Shown: in pieces, positions 8,180 to 17,390 of the stretch | How positions within the stretch are numbered: the first letter of the stretch is position 1 | Layout: the number at the start of each line of letters is the position of its first letter | NCBI RefSeq assembly: GCF_037203705.1 | Contig: NZ_JBBCAT010000001.1 | Span: forward strand, 62,001-126,000 | DNA: 64,000 nucleotides | Direction: 5' to 3' | Origin: Prosthecomicrobium sp. N25 | Lineage (GTDB): Bacteria > Pseudomonadota > Alphaproteobacteria > Rhizobiales > Ancalomicrobiaceae | The notes under the pieces: generated by a model | Database searches by the model: none | Seen by the model: the letters and a program-made list of their open reading frames with translations, nothing else | What the model was told of the DNA's origin: nothing | Made by a program: the position numbers and the translations under genes

Positions 8180-9262
8180 TCACCCGAGCGTGCCCGTGCG
8201 CCAGACCTGCAGGAGCGAGTAGGCGATGGCGATCAGCGTCGGACCGATGAAGAGGCCCAGGAAGCCGAACGACAGGAAGCCGCCGAACACGCCGATGACG
8301 ACCAGGATGATCGGCATGTGGATATGGGCCCCGATCAGCGCCGGCTTGATGATGCCGTCGGCGAAGCTGACGAAGATGCCGAGCAGGATCACGAACCAGA
8401 ACGCCAGCGAGGAGGCGCCCGCCCCGTGCAGCCACCAGGCGGAGCCGATCCAGACGAGGTTGATGAGCGGCGCGCCGATCTGCGACAGGGCCATCAGCAT
8501 GGTGATGAAGCCGAGCGCCACCGCCGCCGGCACGCCGGCGACGAGGAGCCCCAGGCCCATGAGCAGGCCCTGGATGGCGGCGGTGCCGACGACGCCGTAG
8601 AACACGCCCCGCACGGCGTGTCCCGCGATCTCCGTCATGGCCGCCAGCGGCTCGCCGCCGAGGCGGACGAGGATGTCGCGCAGCACCGCCAGGATGACGA
8701 AGCCGCGCCCCCAGATCGTGGCCGCCACCACCATCGCGACGATGAGCTGGAACAGGCTCGCCGCCAGGCCGACCGCGGCGTCGCGCAGGAAGTCCCTGAT
8801 CGGCTGCCAGTAGACGGCCATCAGCTTGTCGGATCCCTCGGCGCCGGCCATGAGGCTCCGCCAGCGTTCGGCCAGCCGCTCCCCGACGACGGGCACGTCC
8901 GAGATCCATTGCGGCAGATCCGGCGAGGTCCGGATCCACTCGTGCACGCGGTCCGACAGGGTGCGCATCTCGTCGGCGAGGCCGGGGGCGGCCAGGATCG
9001 CCGGGACCACGATGCCGACGATCAGGAGGACCAGCAGGAGCGAGGCCAGGTTGCTGCTCTTCAGCCCATGGCTGTCGAGCCAGGGGCGCGCCGGCCAGGC
9101 CGCGATCGCGATGATCGAGCCGAACAGGATGCCCACGATGAAGGGCTTCAGCACGTAATACACGCCGACCAGGAGGGCGACGAAGAGCAGGACGACGAAG
9201 AAGCGCTCGATCATCCGGACATTGCTCGGGTCGCCCGGTTCGAGGGATGGAGTCTTCAACAT
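8180..9262 (-). CDS. AI-2E family (PerM/YdiK-type) transporter
   Basis: Polytopic membrane protein of 360 aa. Seen: N-terminal hydrophobic segments (about residues 20-60 and 65-100), a central amphipathic region around 100-165, then five further hydrophobic stretches, with the characteristic LINLVWIGSAWWL and FLGLFIGPTLIAI segments near the C-terminus. Members have been tied to autoinducer-2 export, sodium/proton exchange or unknown substrates, so the name is a family label only. The ATG at 9262 is preceded by CAAGGAG at good spacing. It is transcribed away from the porin gene and converges on the MarC gene, suggesting a single-gene unit. Confidence 0.88.
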   Translation of the reverse strand: MLKTPSLEPGDPSNVRMIERFFVVLLFVALLVGVYYVLKPFIVGILFGSIIAIAAWPARPWLDSHGLKSSNLASLLLVLLIVGIVVPAILAAPGLADEMRTLSDRVHEWIRTSPDLPQWISDVPVVGERLAERWRSLMAGAEGSDKLMAVYWQPIRDFLRDAAVGLAASLFQLIVAMVVAATIWGRGFVILAVLRDILVRLGGEPLAAMTEIAGHAVRGVFYGVVGTAAIQGLLMGLGLLVAGVPAAVALGFITMLMALSQIGAPLINLVWIGSAWWLHGAGASSLAFWFVILLGIFVSFADGIIKPALIGAHIHMPIILVVIGVFGGFLSFGFLGLFIGPTLIAIAYSLLQVWRTGTLG

Positions 9263-9578
9263 GGCCCCTTGAAACTCCTTGCGGTCGACTGTCCCTGCGG
9301 CTTGCTTCCGTTAGGGCAGCTAAATGCCGGTCGTCTGCTCATCGAAGTGTATTCCGTAGGTCTTCCGAAGACAACATAGGGGAAAGCCGTGAGGAGTCGA
9401 CTTGATCGATTGGGACACCTGAAATGTTACCAAACGGCAACAGATCTCCGTTAGTTGTGCCAAGACCACCCCACGGTCTTCTGCCTTCGCGAGGAGGGGG
9501 CTAGTCTGCTGAACGATAAAGGGCGGCTCGTGGATTCGGCGTGGCCCGGCCGACGATTGGAATTCAGGGGGAAACGAG
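9263..9578. other. Intergenic region between divergent AI-2E transporter and porin genes
   Basis: About 316 bases without a credible gene. It must hold both divergent promoters. A moderately AT-rich part lies near 9320-9450. The porin start is preceded by the purine-rich AGGGGGAAACGAG (9566-9578). I saw no clear palindromic operator. Confidence 0.4.
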
Positions 9579-10997
9579 ATGGACGACGTGCGGGAGAGCT
9601 TTGTTGGTCCGGAAGGCCGCGCGGCCGGAGCCGTGCCGCGGGCGGTCGTCGCCCTGGCGGCCGTCGTCCTGGCGACCGGCATCGGGGCGACGGGCGCGCT
9701 GGCGGCCGATCTCGGCCGGCCTGCTCCGGCGGCGGTCGACTACGTGAAGGTCTGCGACGCCTACGGCACCGGCTTCTTCTACATTCCCGGCAGCGAAACC
9801 TGCCTCAGGATCGGCGGCTACGTCCGGGCCGAGTATCGCACCGGGGATTCGAACCCGACCTACCGTTTCCAGGGCTCGAAGACGAACTACTCGGGCCCCT
9901 ACAGCTGGAGCAACGACCGCAACCGCAACGCCGTCTACACCCGCGGCCGCGCCCTGCTCGACATCGATGCCCGGACCAACACCGAGTTCGGCCTGCTGCG
10001 CTCGATGATCGAGGTCTACTGGACGGTCAACACGGGGTCGTCGTCGTCCGCCGTCAACACCGCTGTGGACTACGCCTACGTCCAATGGGGCGGGTTGACC
10101 GCCGGCCGCACCCAGACGGTGTTCGACTTCTTCACCGGCTTCGCCTACGGCGCGGTGTTCGGCTACGACACCTCCGCCCGGCGGGTGAACCTGCTCAGCT
10201 ACACCTACAGCTTCGGCAACGGCATCGGCCTGACCGTGGCGCTGGAGGACAGCTCGACCAGCTCGAGCCGCCGCGAGAACGGCGCCTTCGAGGGCGCGGC
10301 GGCCGATTCGCCGCTCAACGGCGTCCAGTACGGCGGCAACCGGTACCCCGACGTGGTCGCGGCCCTCAAGATCCAGCAGGACTGGGGCTCGGCCCAGGTC
10401 ATGGGGCAGGCGCACCATGTCCGTGGCCAGGCCGTCCCCGGCGTGACGCGCGGCAAGGACGAATGGGGCTACGCGGTCGGCGCGGGCGTCATCGTGAACC
10501 TGCCCATGATCGCTCCGGGCGACCAGGTCGCCCTCCAGGCCGCCTGGGGCTCGGGCGCGCCCGGCACCGTCTTCTCCCCGAGCGTGCTCTTCCAGGGCGA
10601 GAACGTGTCGGGGACGCTCCGCAACGGGACCGCGGTCTCCGGCTCCCTCGCCAATCTCGGCGCCGATGCGGTCTACAGCAACCGCGGAACCATGCACCTG
10701 ACCGAGGCCTGGTCGGTCTACGGCGGCTACAAGCACAACTTCTCGCCCACCTGGCAGCACGACCTGAACATCGGCTACGCCGACGTCGACGGCTTCGGAG
10801 CCCGCGACTACCGCCAGTTCGAGGTGGTCGGCGACATCCGCTGGAAGATCGTGAGCGGGCTGACCCTCGGTGCCGAGCTCGAATACCGCACGGTCGACTT
10901 CTCGTCGAAGACGATCTCCTTCTATTCCGGCCAGGGCCGCAAGCTCCGCGATGATGATGCCTGGGTCGGCATGTTGCGCGTGCAGCGGGACTTCTGA
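9579..10997 (+). CDS. Alphaproteobacterial outer-membrane porin (Porin_2/Omp2b type)
   Basis: Outer-membrane diffusion pore of 472 aa. Seen: a long signal peptide with hydrophobic core AVVALAAVVLATGIG and a likely cleavage after ALA near residue 43, then the family opening CDAYGTGFFYIPGSETCLRIGGYVR with its paired cysteines, followed by alternating beta-strand sequence and a terminal phenylalanine (VQRDF) as needed for BAM insertion. This is the major porin family of Brucella, Bradyrhizobium and Methylobacterium relatives and is the best taxonomic marker here. A monocistronic unit is likely, with its own promoter upstream and a clear terminator at 11116. Confidence 0.95.
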   Translation: MDDVRESFVGPEGRAAGAVPRAVVALAAVVLATGIGATGALAADLGRPAPAAVDYVKVCDAYGTGFFYIPGSETCLRIGGYVRAEYRTGDSNPTYRFQGSKTNYSGPYSWSNDRNRNAVYTRGRALLDIDARTNTEFGLLRSMIEVYWTVNTGSSSSAVNTAVDYAYVQWGGLTAGRTQTVFDFFTGFAYGAVFGYDTSARRVNLLSYTYSFGNGIGLTVALEDSSTSSSRRENGAFEGAAADSPLNGVQYGGNRYPDVVAALKIQQDWGSAQVMGQAHHVRGQAVPGVTRGKDEWGYAVGAGVIVNLPMIAPGDQVALQAAWGSGAPGTVFSPSVLFQGENVSGTLRNGTAVSGSLANLGADAVYSNRGTMHLTEAWSVYGGYKHNFSPTWQHDLNIGYADVDGFGARDYRQFEVVGDIRWKIVSGLTLGAELEYRTVDFSSKTISFYSGQGRKLRDDDAWVGMLRVQRDF

Positions 10998-11115
10998 GCC
11001 CCGCGCCGGCCGCGGCAAAGAGAGCGAAGCGGAGGCGCCGGGGAGATCGGCGCCCTCCGCAGTCGCCCGTAGGCGCCGCACGGGCCCGTCCCTGGTCCGA
11101 CCACATGCGTGATCC

Positions 11116-11150
11116 GAAGGCTCGGCCCTGCAGCCGAGCCTTCGTCGTTC
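11116..11150 (+). terminator. Rho-independent-type terminator after porin gene
   Basis: A perfect 11-bp stem GAAGGCTCGGC/GCCGAGCCTTC (11116-11126 with 11133-11143) with a 6-base loop, followed by GTCGTTC. It lies about 120 bp after the porin stop. The T-tract is weak, but the isolated perfect stem is convincing. Confidence 0.7.
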
Positions 11151-11260
11151 ATCGCGCCACGAAGGACCCCGTCCGCGGCACCCCGCAATCCCACCCTTCG
11201 GACCCCGGCGCGGAGACGCACGGGAACGCGAATGTCGGGCTCCTGAGCCCCGGCGCGACC

Positions 11261-11358
11261 GGGCGCGCCTGCCTTTCTCCAGGCGACCGCGACCGGGCGT
11301 GCCAGCCTTCCTCTAGGCGACCGCGACCGGGCGTGCCCGCCTTCCTCTAGGCGACCGT
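11261..11358. repeat. 34-bp direct tandem repeat, about 2.9 copies
   Basis: Units at 11261-11294, 11295-11328 and 11329-11358 (last one short). Each begins GGGCGYGCC, passes through CCTTCCTCTAGGCGACC (copy 1 reads CCTTTCTCCAGGCGACC) and ends CGCGACC. Copies 2 and 3 differ at only a few positions. They sit just upstream of the AraC-type gene at 11437. They could be slipped-strand duplications or repeated regulator sites. Confidence 0.9.
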
Positions 11359-11436
11359 AGTCATCCATAGTTGCGGAAGCTAAAATTTCAACATATCACT
11401 TATCTTCCATATACATGGGTTACGCGGGGTTCGCCC

Positions 11437-12504
11437 ATGCATCCAGTATCGGAATCTGCCTTGAAGCAGGCCGGCGTCCGTGCGGTGCGCCCCGGCTACA
11501 TGCACCTGGGTGTCGTCCGCGGCCTGATGGCCGTCGTCGAGAGCCTCGGGGCGAACCCCGCCGAGATGCTCGTCGCGGCAGGGCTCGATCCCGCCTCCTT
11601 GGCCTCCCCGACCGGCACCATCTCCCTGAAGGCCCTCGGCGAACTCCTCGAGGTCTGCCGCAGTCGCCTGCACTGTCCCCACATCGGCCTCCTGATCGGC
11701 GCCCGTGCCGGCGTCGCCTCGATGGGCATCGTGGGCGAGTACATGCGGTGCTGCGACACGATCGGCGAGGCCCTGCAGGGCATTGAGGACCATCTCTGGG
11801 TTCAGAACCGCGGTGCCATCTGCACCATCCAGCGGTCGAAGGACATCGCCCTTTTGAGCTTCACACCCTACGACCCGACCATGTCCGGGGTCGAGATGGT
11901 GGCCGAGGGCGGCCTGGCGGTGGCGGTCGGCGCGATCCGTGAGCTGATCGACCCGAACTGGTCACCCCTCGAGGTCCTGCTGCCCCGCCGCCCGCCCCGG
12001 GATCCGGCCCCCTACCTCGACGTCTTCCGCGCTCCGGTGCGCTACAACCAGGAGATCGCCGCCATCGTGTTTCCGGCGAGCATGATGACCCTTCCCTTGC
12101 GCAGCGCCGACCCGGCCGCGAAGGAGGAGGTCCTGCACAGGCTCGCCTGCCTGGCGCTCCACGGGCGGGAGATCATGCTGGACGACGTCCGCCGGATCAT
12201 GCGCGCCCGGCTGCTCGACGGCGGCTGCGACGTCAACGCGGTCGCCCGGCGGTTCGGCATCAACCGCCGCACGCTCAACCGGCACCTCAACGGCACGGGC
12301 ACCTGCTTCCGCGAGGTCTACGACGCCATCCGCTTCCAGGCCGCCCGTCATCTGGTCGGCGACACCGACATGCCCCTCGCGCAGATCTCCGACATCCTGC
12401 ACTTCTCCGAGCCTCCGGCCTTCACGCGCGCCTTCCAGCGCTGGTCGGGCGGCATCTCGCCGCGCCACTGGCGCAGCACCATGCACTCGGACGCGGCCGA
12501 GTAG
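11437..12504 (+). CDS. AraC family transcriptional regulator (OruR/Arabinose_bd type)
   Basis: DNA-binding regulator of 355 aa. Seen: an N-terminal ligand-sensing domain of the PF12625 kind (about residues 20-210; note GLLIGARAGVASMGIVGEYM), and a C-terminal AraC double helix-turn-helix (about 260-345) with CDVNAVARRFGINRRTLNRHL as first HTH and the PPAFTRAFQRWSG segment as second. The start at 11437 (MHPVSES) is preferred over a TTG at 11371, since the sequence between is AT-rich promoter-like. It stands alone with tandem repeats upstream. Relatives regulate ornithine or other catabolism or virulence; the target is not evident. Confidence 0.9.
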   Translation: MHPVSESALKQAGVRAVRPGYMHLGVVRGLMAVVESLGANPAEMLVAAGLDPASLASPTGTISLKALGELLEVCRSRLHCPHIGLLIGARAGVASMGIVGEYMRCCDTIGEALQGIEDHLWVQNRGAICTIQRSKDIALLSFTPYDPTMSGVEMVAEGGLAVAVGAIRELIDPNWSPLEVLLPRRPPRDPAPYLDVFRAPVRYNQEIAAIVFPASMMTLPLRSADPAAKEEVLHRLACLALHGREIMLDDVRRIMRARLLDGGCDVNAVARRFGINRRTLNRHLNGTGTCFREVYDAIRFQAARHLVGDTDMPLAQISDILHFSEPPAFTRAFQRWSGGISPRHWRSTMHSDAAE

Positions 12505-12517
12505 CCGCGGACGCCAT

Positions 12518-12549
12518 CCGACGGCCCCGGCTGCCGGGGGCCCCGTCGG
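12518..12549 (+). terminator. Hairpin after AraC-type gene
   Basis: Inverted repeat with outer arms CCGAC/GTCGG and inner arms CCCCGG/CCGGGG around a CTG loop, starting 14 bp after the stop codon. It has a small bulge and no T-tract. A likely terminator, but not strong. Confidence 0.45.
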
Positions 12550-12655
12550 GCTTCCGCAAAGCGCCCGCCATGGCTCAGCCGATCAAGCGCAAGCGCGACC
12601 GGCCGCTATCCTGCATCCGCCGCGCTAGAGGCGACAGCAGCCCCGGGAGCCCGCC

Positions 12656-14350
12656 GTGACCCTGCAGACGACCGGACGGTCGCCCGTCGCACCGATCACC
12701 CAGTGGATGCGCGGCTACGATCGCAGCATGCTGGCCCGCGACGGCGTGGCGGGCCTGACCGCCGCCGCCGTCGTGATCCCCAAGGCCCTCGCCTATGCGA
12801 CCATCGCGGGCCTGCCGATCCAGGTCGGCCTCTACACGGCCTCGCTCCCGATGGCGATCTACGGGGTGCTCGGCAGCTCGGCCGTCCTCAGCGTCAGCAC
12901 CACCACCACCCTGGCGATCCTCGGCGCCGCCGCCCTCGACACCGCCCGGACCGCCGATCCCTCGGTCAGTCTCGCCGCGGCCTGCGCGACCCTGACCGTG
13001 CTGGTGGGCGCCATGCTCGTGCTGGCGCGCGTGCTGCGGCTGGGCTTCATCGCCAACTTCATCTCCGAGCCCGTGCTCACGGGCTTCAGGACCGGGGTGG
13101 GCATCGTCATCCTGGTCGACCAGGTGCCCAAGCTGCTCGGCATCCACATCGCCAAGCACGGCACGCTCCGGGACGCCTGGTCGATCGTCGGCGCGCTTCC
13201 CGAGACCTCGGTCGTCACCCTCCTCGTCGCGCTCGCCACCTTCGCGGTGATCCTCCTCATCGAAAGCCGCGCGGCGTGGCTCCCGGCCCCCCTCGTCGGC
13301 GTGGGCGGGGGCATTCTCGCCTCGGTCCTGCTCGGCCTGCCCTCCCACGGCGTCTCCGTGGTCGGCTCCGTGCCGGGCGGCTTCGCGCCCCTCACGCTGC
13401 CGGCCGTATCGCTCGTCGCGGTCCTGTGGCCGGCGGCCCTCGGCATCGCGGTGATGAGCTTCACCGAAACCATCGCGGCGGCCCGGTCCTTCACCAGGAA
13501 GACCGACCGCCGCCCGGACGCGGACCAGGAGCTCCTCGCCACCGGTGCCGCCAACTTGGTCGGCGGCCTGTTCGGCGCCATGCCGGGGGGCGGCGGCACG
13601 TCCCAGACCGCCGTGAACCGGGGCGCAGGAGCCGTCACCCAGCTCGCCGGCCTCGTGACGGCCGCGACTGCCCTCGCCGCCATGCTGTTCCTGGCGCCCC
13701 TCCTGGCGCCGATGCCTCAAGCCTCGCTCGCCGCCGTGGTGCTCTTCTATTCGGCCGGTCTCGTCAGCCCGGCCGACTTCGCCGCGATCCGGCGGGTGCG
13801 CTCGCGGGAGTTCCGGTGGGCGGTGGCCGCCGCCGCCGGAGTCGTGCTGCTCGGCACGCTGCAGGGCATCCTGGTGGCGGTCGTGCTCTCGATGGTGACG
13901 CTGCTCGTCCTCGCCAATCGCCCGCCGGTCTACGAACTCGGCCGCAAGCCCGGCACCGGCGTCTTCCGGCCGCGCACGGCCGAGCACCCGGAGGACGAGA
14001 CCCTTCCGGGCCTGCTGATCCTGCGCACGGAAGGCCGCGTCTACTTCGCCAACGCGGCCGCCATCGGCGAGAAGATCCGCGCCGCGGTGGCGGAGCGGGC
14101 GCCGAGCGTCCTGCTGATCGACTGCTCGGCCATCCCGGACATCGAGTACACGGCCGCGAAGATGCTGGCCGAGGCCGAAGCCGAGTTCGGCGCGGCCGGC
14201 GTCGAACTCTGGCTGGCGGCGCTCAACCCGGAAGCCCTCGAGCTCCTGCGCAGCATCGGTCTCGCCGACAAGCTCGGCCGGTCACGCATGTTCTTCAACG
14301 TCGAGATGGCCGTGGCCGCCTACGCCGAGCGGTTCCGGCCCGCCGCATGA
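12656..14350 (+). CDS. SulP family anion transporter with STAS domain
   Basis: Inner-membrane anion transporter of 564 aa, starting at GTG. Seen: the SulP N-terminal membrane domain with GLTAAAVVIPKALAYATIAGLP (about residues 24-45), GLYTASLPM, and around ten further hydrophobic segments to about residue 420, then a C-terminal STAS domain (about 440-550) with LLIDCSAIPDIEYTAAKML as the conserved strand-helix. SulP proteins carry sulfate, bicarbonate, dicarboxylates or other anions; the substrate is not resolved here. It is convergent with the PfpI-type gene. No sulfur-assimilation genes are near, so sulfate is not favoured by context. Confidence 0.93.
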   Translation: MTLQTTGRSPVAPITQWMRGYDRSMLARDGVAGLTAAAVVIPKALAYATIAGLPIQVGLYTASLPMAIYGVLGSSAVLSVSTTTTLAILGAAALDTARTADPSVSLAAACATLTVLVGAMLVLARVLRLGFIANFISEPVLTGFRTGVGIVILVDQVPKLLGIHIAKHGTLRDAWSIVGALPETSVVTLLVALATFAVILLIESRAAWLPAPLVGVGGGILASVLLGLPSHGVSVVGSVPGGFAPLTLPAVSLVAVLWPAALGIAVMSFTETIAAARSFTRKTDRRPDADQELLATGAANLVGGLFGAMPGGGGTSQTAVNRGAGAVTQLAGLVTAATALAAMLFLAPLLAPMPQASLAAVVLFYSAGLVSPADFAAIRRVRSREFRWAVAAAAGVVLLGTLQGILVAVVLSMVTLLVLANRPPVYELGRKPGTGVFRPRTAEHPEDETLPGLLILRTEGRVYFANAAAIGEKIRAAVAERAPSVLLIDCSAIPDIEYTAAKMLAEAEAEFGAAGVELWLAALNPEALELLRSIGLADKLGRSRMFFNVEMAVAAYAERFRPAA

Positions 14351-14377
14351 CGGAGTCCGCCGGAAGACGCCCGAAGA

Positions 14378-15061
14378 TCAAGGGGCGGCTCGGGCGGACG
14401 CGAGGGCGGCACGGAACGCGGCGCGCGCGTTGATGTTCCTCTGCGCGACCAGGGTCGCCACCGCCGGAGGGGCCCGATCCGGATGCCCCGTGTCGAAGGG
14501 CGGACTGGGGTCGTACTCCAGGCCGAGCTGAATCGCCTGTGCGACCGCCGCGCCGGCGATCTCGCTCACCATGTGCAGCCCGAAATCGATGCCCGACGTG
14601 ACGCCGCCGGCCGTGGTGACGTTCCCGTCCTTGACCACGCGCGCCTTCTCGTGGGTCGCGCCGACGAGCGGCAGGAGGTCGGTGAAGGCCCAGTGCGTGG
14701 TGGCGCGCCGTCCCTCGAGGAGGCCTGCGACCCCGAGAATGAACGCCCCGGTACAGACGGACGTCACGTATCGGGCACCGGCGGCCTGTCCGCGAACAAA
14801 CGCGACCAGGTCCGCGTCGTTCAGCGCCTGTACCACGCCGGAGCCGCCGCCCGGCACGCAGAGCAGATCGAGCTGCGGACAGGTCTGGAACGTGTGGGTC
14901 GGCACCAGGCCGAGGCCGCTGTCGCTGGGCACCGGCGAGGCCGACTTCGCCACGATGTGCATGGCCGAGTTCGGCAACCGGGCCAGCACCTGCTGGGGGC
15001 CGGTGAAATCGAGTTGCGTCAGATCGGGGAAGATGACGAAGCCGACGTTGATCTTGAGCAT
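14378..15061 (-). CDS. DJ-1/PfpI family protein, isonitrile hydratase-like
   Basis: Cytoplasmic protein of 227 aa in the class I glutamine-amidotransferase-like PfpI family. Seen: the opening VGFVIFPDLTQLDFTGP, characteristic of the isonitrile hydratase (InhA) group, PGGGSGV, and the nucleophile elbow VCTGAFILG containing the conserved Cys. Length is nearly the same as that of Pseudomonas isonitrile hydratase (228 aa). The start at 15061 is supported by AGGGAGAT just upstream; the longer in-frame reading to 15244 adds an atypical Arg/Pro-rich tail and is rejected. Related proteins act as isonitrile hydratases or regulators of unknown ligand. The enzymatic role is inferred by family only. Confidence 0.85.
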   Translation of the reverse strand: MLKINVGFVIFPDLTQLDFTGPQQVLARLPNSAMHIVAKSASPVPSDSGLGLVPTHTFQTCPQLDLLCVPGGGSGVVQALNDADLVAFVRGQAAGARYVTSVCTGAFILGVAGLLEGRRATTHWAFTDLLPLVGATHEKARVVKDGNVTTAGGVTSGIDFGLHMVSEIAGAAVAQAIQLGLEYDPSPPFDTGHPDRAPPAVATLVAQRNINARAAFRAALASARAAP

Positions 15062-15622
15062 CCGAGATCTCCCTGTCCCGAAAAACTCTAGGGGGTCGCG
15101 TCGTGCGGAAGCGTCGGGCCATGCTGGCGCGACGGACCTGTTCGACAATGCGCGGTTGAGGCCCTGTCCCGGGCGGATCTGCGGTCCGGCTTCTCCCTGT
15201 CGCCGGACCCGCCCATCGTCCCGGCGCAGGATCCCCGCCGGCATGGCCTTGGATCGAGACTAGCACGACCGGAAGCTCGGCGGCGGGTCGAGCGATCGTC
15301 GACCGTCTTCGTCCGCCCCGTGCCGCGATCCCGGGCCGCTTTGCCGCCACCCGGACGAGGCGGGCTGGACTTCGGGCGTCTGGGCCGGGACGTGCCCCTT
15401 TCGACCCCCGGGCAGCGAGTTCGGCATCACCGCCCTGTGATGGAAGCATCCCGCGCGACCTCCGTTCGGAGGCGGTGGCCGCCACGGGCGCTCCGACCAT
15501 CCCCCCGACGGATCGGCGAAGTCGCACCGGAAAGGCGTACGATGAAATGACGCTAGAAGCGGCCTCGACGGCATGAGACGCACAAAACCGGCCCAGAACG
15601 AACTCATTGGATAGTGCTGAGA
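15062..15622. other. Intergenic region between divergent PfpI-like and MFS genes
   Basis: About 560 bases with no convincing gene. Short reading frames (for example 15320-15550 on +) have Arg/Pro-rich translations typical of non-coding high-GC DNA. The stretch near 15540-15622 is AT-richer and probably contains the MFS promoter. Confidence 0.4.
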
Positions 15623-16819
15623 ATGTCTTATGGGCCGTCGCTGGACTGGTTGAACTTCCTTCTGGCCGATGTTCGCGGTGGGCTGGGACCGTATGTGAGC
15701 GTCTATCTGCTCACGGAGGCGAACTGGGACCAGGCCACGATCGGGGCCGTGCTGACCGCGAGCGGTCTCGTCGGCATCACCCTGCATACCCCGATGGGGA
15801 TGATCATCGATGCCACCCGCTCGAAACGGGCGCTGATCGTGGCCGGCGTCGCGGCCCTTTCGGTTTGCGCCCTGGCGATTGCCTGGAGGCCCAGCGTCCC
15901 GGTCGTGCTTGCGGCCGACATCGTCATGGCCGCGCTGGGCGGCCTGTTCGCGCCGACGGTGGCGGCGATCACCCTCGGCCTTTCCGGCCCGGGAGAGCTG
16001 GCCGCGAGGATCGGGCGCAACGTCGCCTTCGATCGGCTCGGAAACCTGGCGGTCGCCGCCCTCGCGGCCGCGGTCGGGACGGCGGTCTCGCTGACGGCCG
16101 TGTTCTACCTCGTGCCCTTCTTCGCTGTCCTGACGACCGTCGCCATCCTGTCCATCCCCGCCTCCGCGATCGATCACGAAAGGGCGCGCGGGCTCGACTC
16201 CAAGGCGGCGGCGGAGCGGCCCGGGCCGCCGGCGGGCTGGTTCAAGCTTCTGACCTACAGGCCCTTCCTGCTCCTGGCCGCCGTCACGATCCTCTTTCAC
16301 TTCGCGAACGCGCCCATGCTCGCCCTGGCCAGCCAGAAGCTCGCGCTGAGCCACCCCGGGCGGGAGGCGGCCCTGACCTCGAGTGCCATCATCGTGGCCC
16401 AGCTGGCGACCATTCCGATGGCCCTGCTGGTCGGGCAGGCGGATATCCTCGGGCGCAAGCCGCTCCTCGTCCTCGCCTTCCTGGCGCTGCCTGCGCGCGG
16501 GCTGCTGTTCAGCTATGCCGACGGCGCCGCCTGGATCATCGCCGGCCAGGTCCTGGACGGCATCGGAAGTGGGCTGTTCGACACGCTTCTTCCGCTCGTC
16601 CTCTCCGACATCATGCGCGGATCGGGCCGCTACAACGCGAGCCGCGGCATCATCGGCACCATCCAGGGCGTCGGGGGCTCCTCCAGCCATGTGTTCGCCG
16701 GGGCCATGGTGGTCGGGGTAGGATACGGCTGGGCCTTCATGGCCCTCGCCGGCATCGCTGCCTGCGCCCTCGTGCTGGTCGTTCTGGCCATGCCGGAGAC
16801 GAAGCCGAAGGACGCCTGA
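15623..16819 (+). CDS. Major facilitator superfamily transporter
   Basis: Inner-membrane secondary transporter of 398 aa with about 12 hydrophobic segments. Seen: an N-terminal SLDWLNFLLADVRGGLGPY, typical of a group of MFS proteins common in Bradyrhizobium relatives, the loop 2-3 segment GMIIDATRSKRALI, and the second-half equivalent GQADILGRKPLL. Start at ATG 15623 (MSYGPS); an upstream GTG at 15614 is also possible. It is monocistronic. Substrate unknown; efflux is as likely as uptake. Confidence 0.85.
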   Translation: MSYGPSLDWLNFLLADVRGGLGPYVSVYLLTEANWDQATIGAVLTASGLVGITLHTPMGMIIDATRSKRALIVAGVAALSVCALAIAWRPSVPVVLAADIVMAALGGLFAPTVAAITLGLSGPGELAARIGRNVAFDRLGNLAVAALAAAVGTAVSLTAVFYLVPFFAVLTTVAILSIPASAIDHERARGLDSKAAAERPGPPAGWFKLLTYRPFLLLAAVTILFHFANAPMLALASQKLALSHPGREAALTSSAIIVAQLATIPMALLVGQADILGRKPLLVLAFLALPARGLLFSYADGAAWIIAGQVLDGIGSGLFDTLLPLVLSDIMRGSGRYNASRGIIGTIQGVGGSSSHVFAGAMVVGVGYGWAFMALAGIAACALVLVVLAMPETKPKDA

Positions 16820-17006
16820 TCTCGGCGCGCCGGATGATCCGGGCCGCCGTCCGTCCGGCACCTCGGCCACTATCCCGGACGCCAGAGATCGGGAAAGCAT
16901 AAGCGCGCGGTAAGGACCGCGGCTCCGGACCCGGGCTAAGCCTCTGGGGCACGCTCGTTGGGCCTGCCGCCGGCGGGTTCCCGGGCATCCAGAGGAGAAA
17001 CGCGAC

Positions 17007-17306
17007 ATGCAACTCTACGTTATCCGGCGCCCGAGCGCCTGGGCGTCCATGCCCGAACTCGAGAAGGCCGGTGCCAAGTCCGCCCGCATCGGGAACGAGG
17101 AGATGCCGGACCGCGTCCGGTGGATCCGCAGCTACGTGGTGCGGGAACCGGACGGCCGCGTCGGCACCTTCTGCCTCTACGAAGCGGTGGACGGCGAGGC
17201 GATCCGCGAGCACGCGCGCCGCGTCGGCATGCCGGGCGAGGAGTTCTATCCGGTCGAGGCGACCGTCGTCGTCCGGCCCGACCCCGCGACCGCGAAAGCC
17301 GCCTGA
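17007..17306 (+). CDS. DUF4242 (SCO4226-type) small protein
   Basis: Small cytoplasmic protein of 99 aa matching the DUF4242 pattern: MQLYVIRRPSAW at the start, the central WIRSYVV...GTFCLYEA, and the end EFYPVEATVVV. A Streptomyces member (SCO4226) binds nickel; the role in proteobacteria is not established. The ATG follows GAGGAGAAACGCGAC, an excellent ribosome-binding site. It is convergent with the winged-helix/TPR regulator at 17391, a neighbourhood I have the impression recurs for this family, suggesting a possible functional link. Confidence 0.85.
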   Translation: MQLYVIRRPSAWASMPELEKAGAKSARIGNEEMPDRVRWIRSYVVREPDGRVGTFCLYEAVDGEAIREHARRVGMPGEEFYPVEATVVVRPDPATAKAA

Positions 17307-17313
17307 TCACGCC

Positions 17314-17344
17314 CGCCGGCGGGAGCGCGACGCTTCCGCCGGCG
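17314..17344. terminator. Bidirectional hairpin between convergent genes
   Basis: A 14-bp stem (CGCCGGCGGGAGCG at 17314-17327 with CGCTTCCGCCGGCG at 17331-17344, one G-U pair) with a 3-base loop lies between the stops of the DUF4242 gene (+) and the regulator gene (-). No T-tract is present. Confidence 0.55.
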
Positions 17345-17390
17345 ACCCAGACACCCCGGGCGCTCGACGGGAGGGTGCCGTTCGGGCGCG

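Larger units (their letters stand above)
10998..11436. other. Intergenic region with porin terminator, 34-bp tandem repeats and AraC promoter
   Basis: About 440 bases without a gene. It holds a terminator hairpin (11116-11143), a 34-bp repeat in almost three copies (11261-11358), and an AT-rich stretch (about 11380-11415) that probably includes the promoter of the AraC-type gene. Confidence 0.6.

Noticed and set aside
11105-11350. 81-codon + strand frame over the tandem repeat
   Set aside because: The repeat unit is 34 bp, not a multiple of three, so a repeated peptide would not be kept; no ribosome-binding site or family resemblance.
15320-15550. 76-codon + strand frame in the PfpI-MFS gap
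   Set aside because: Composition is Arg/Pro-rich like shadow frames and no start site or motif supports it.
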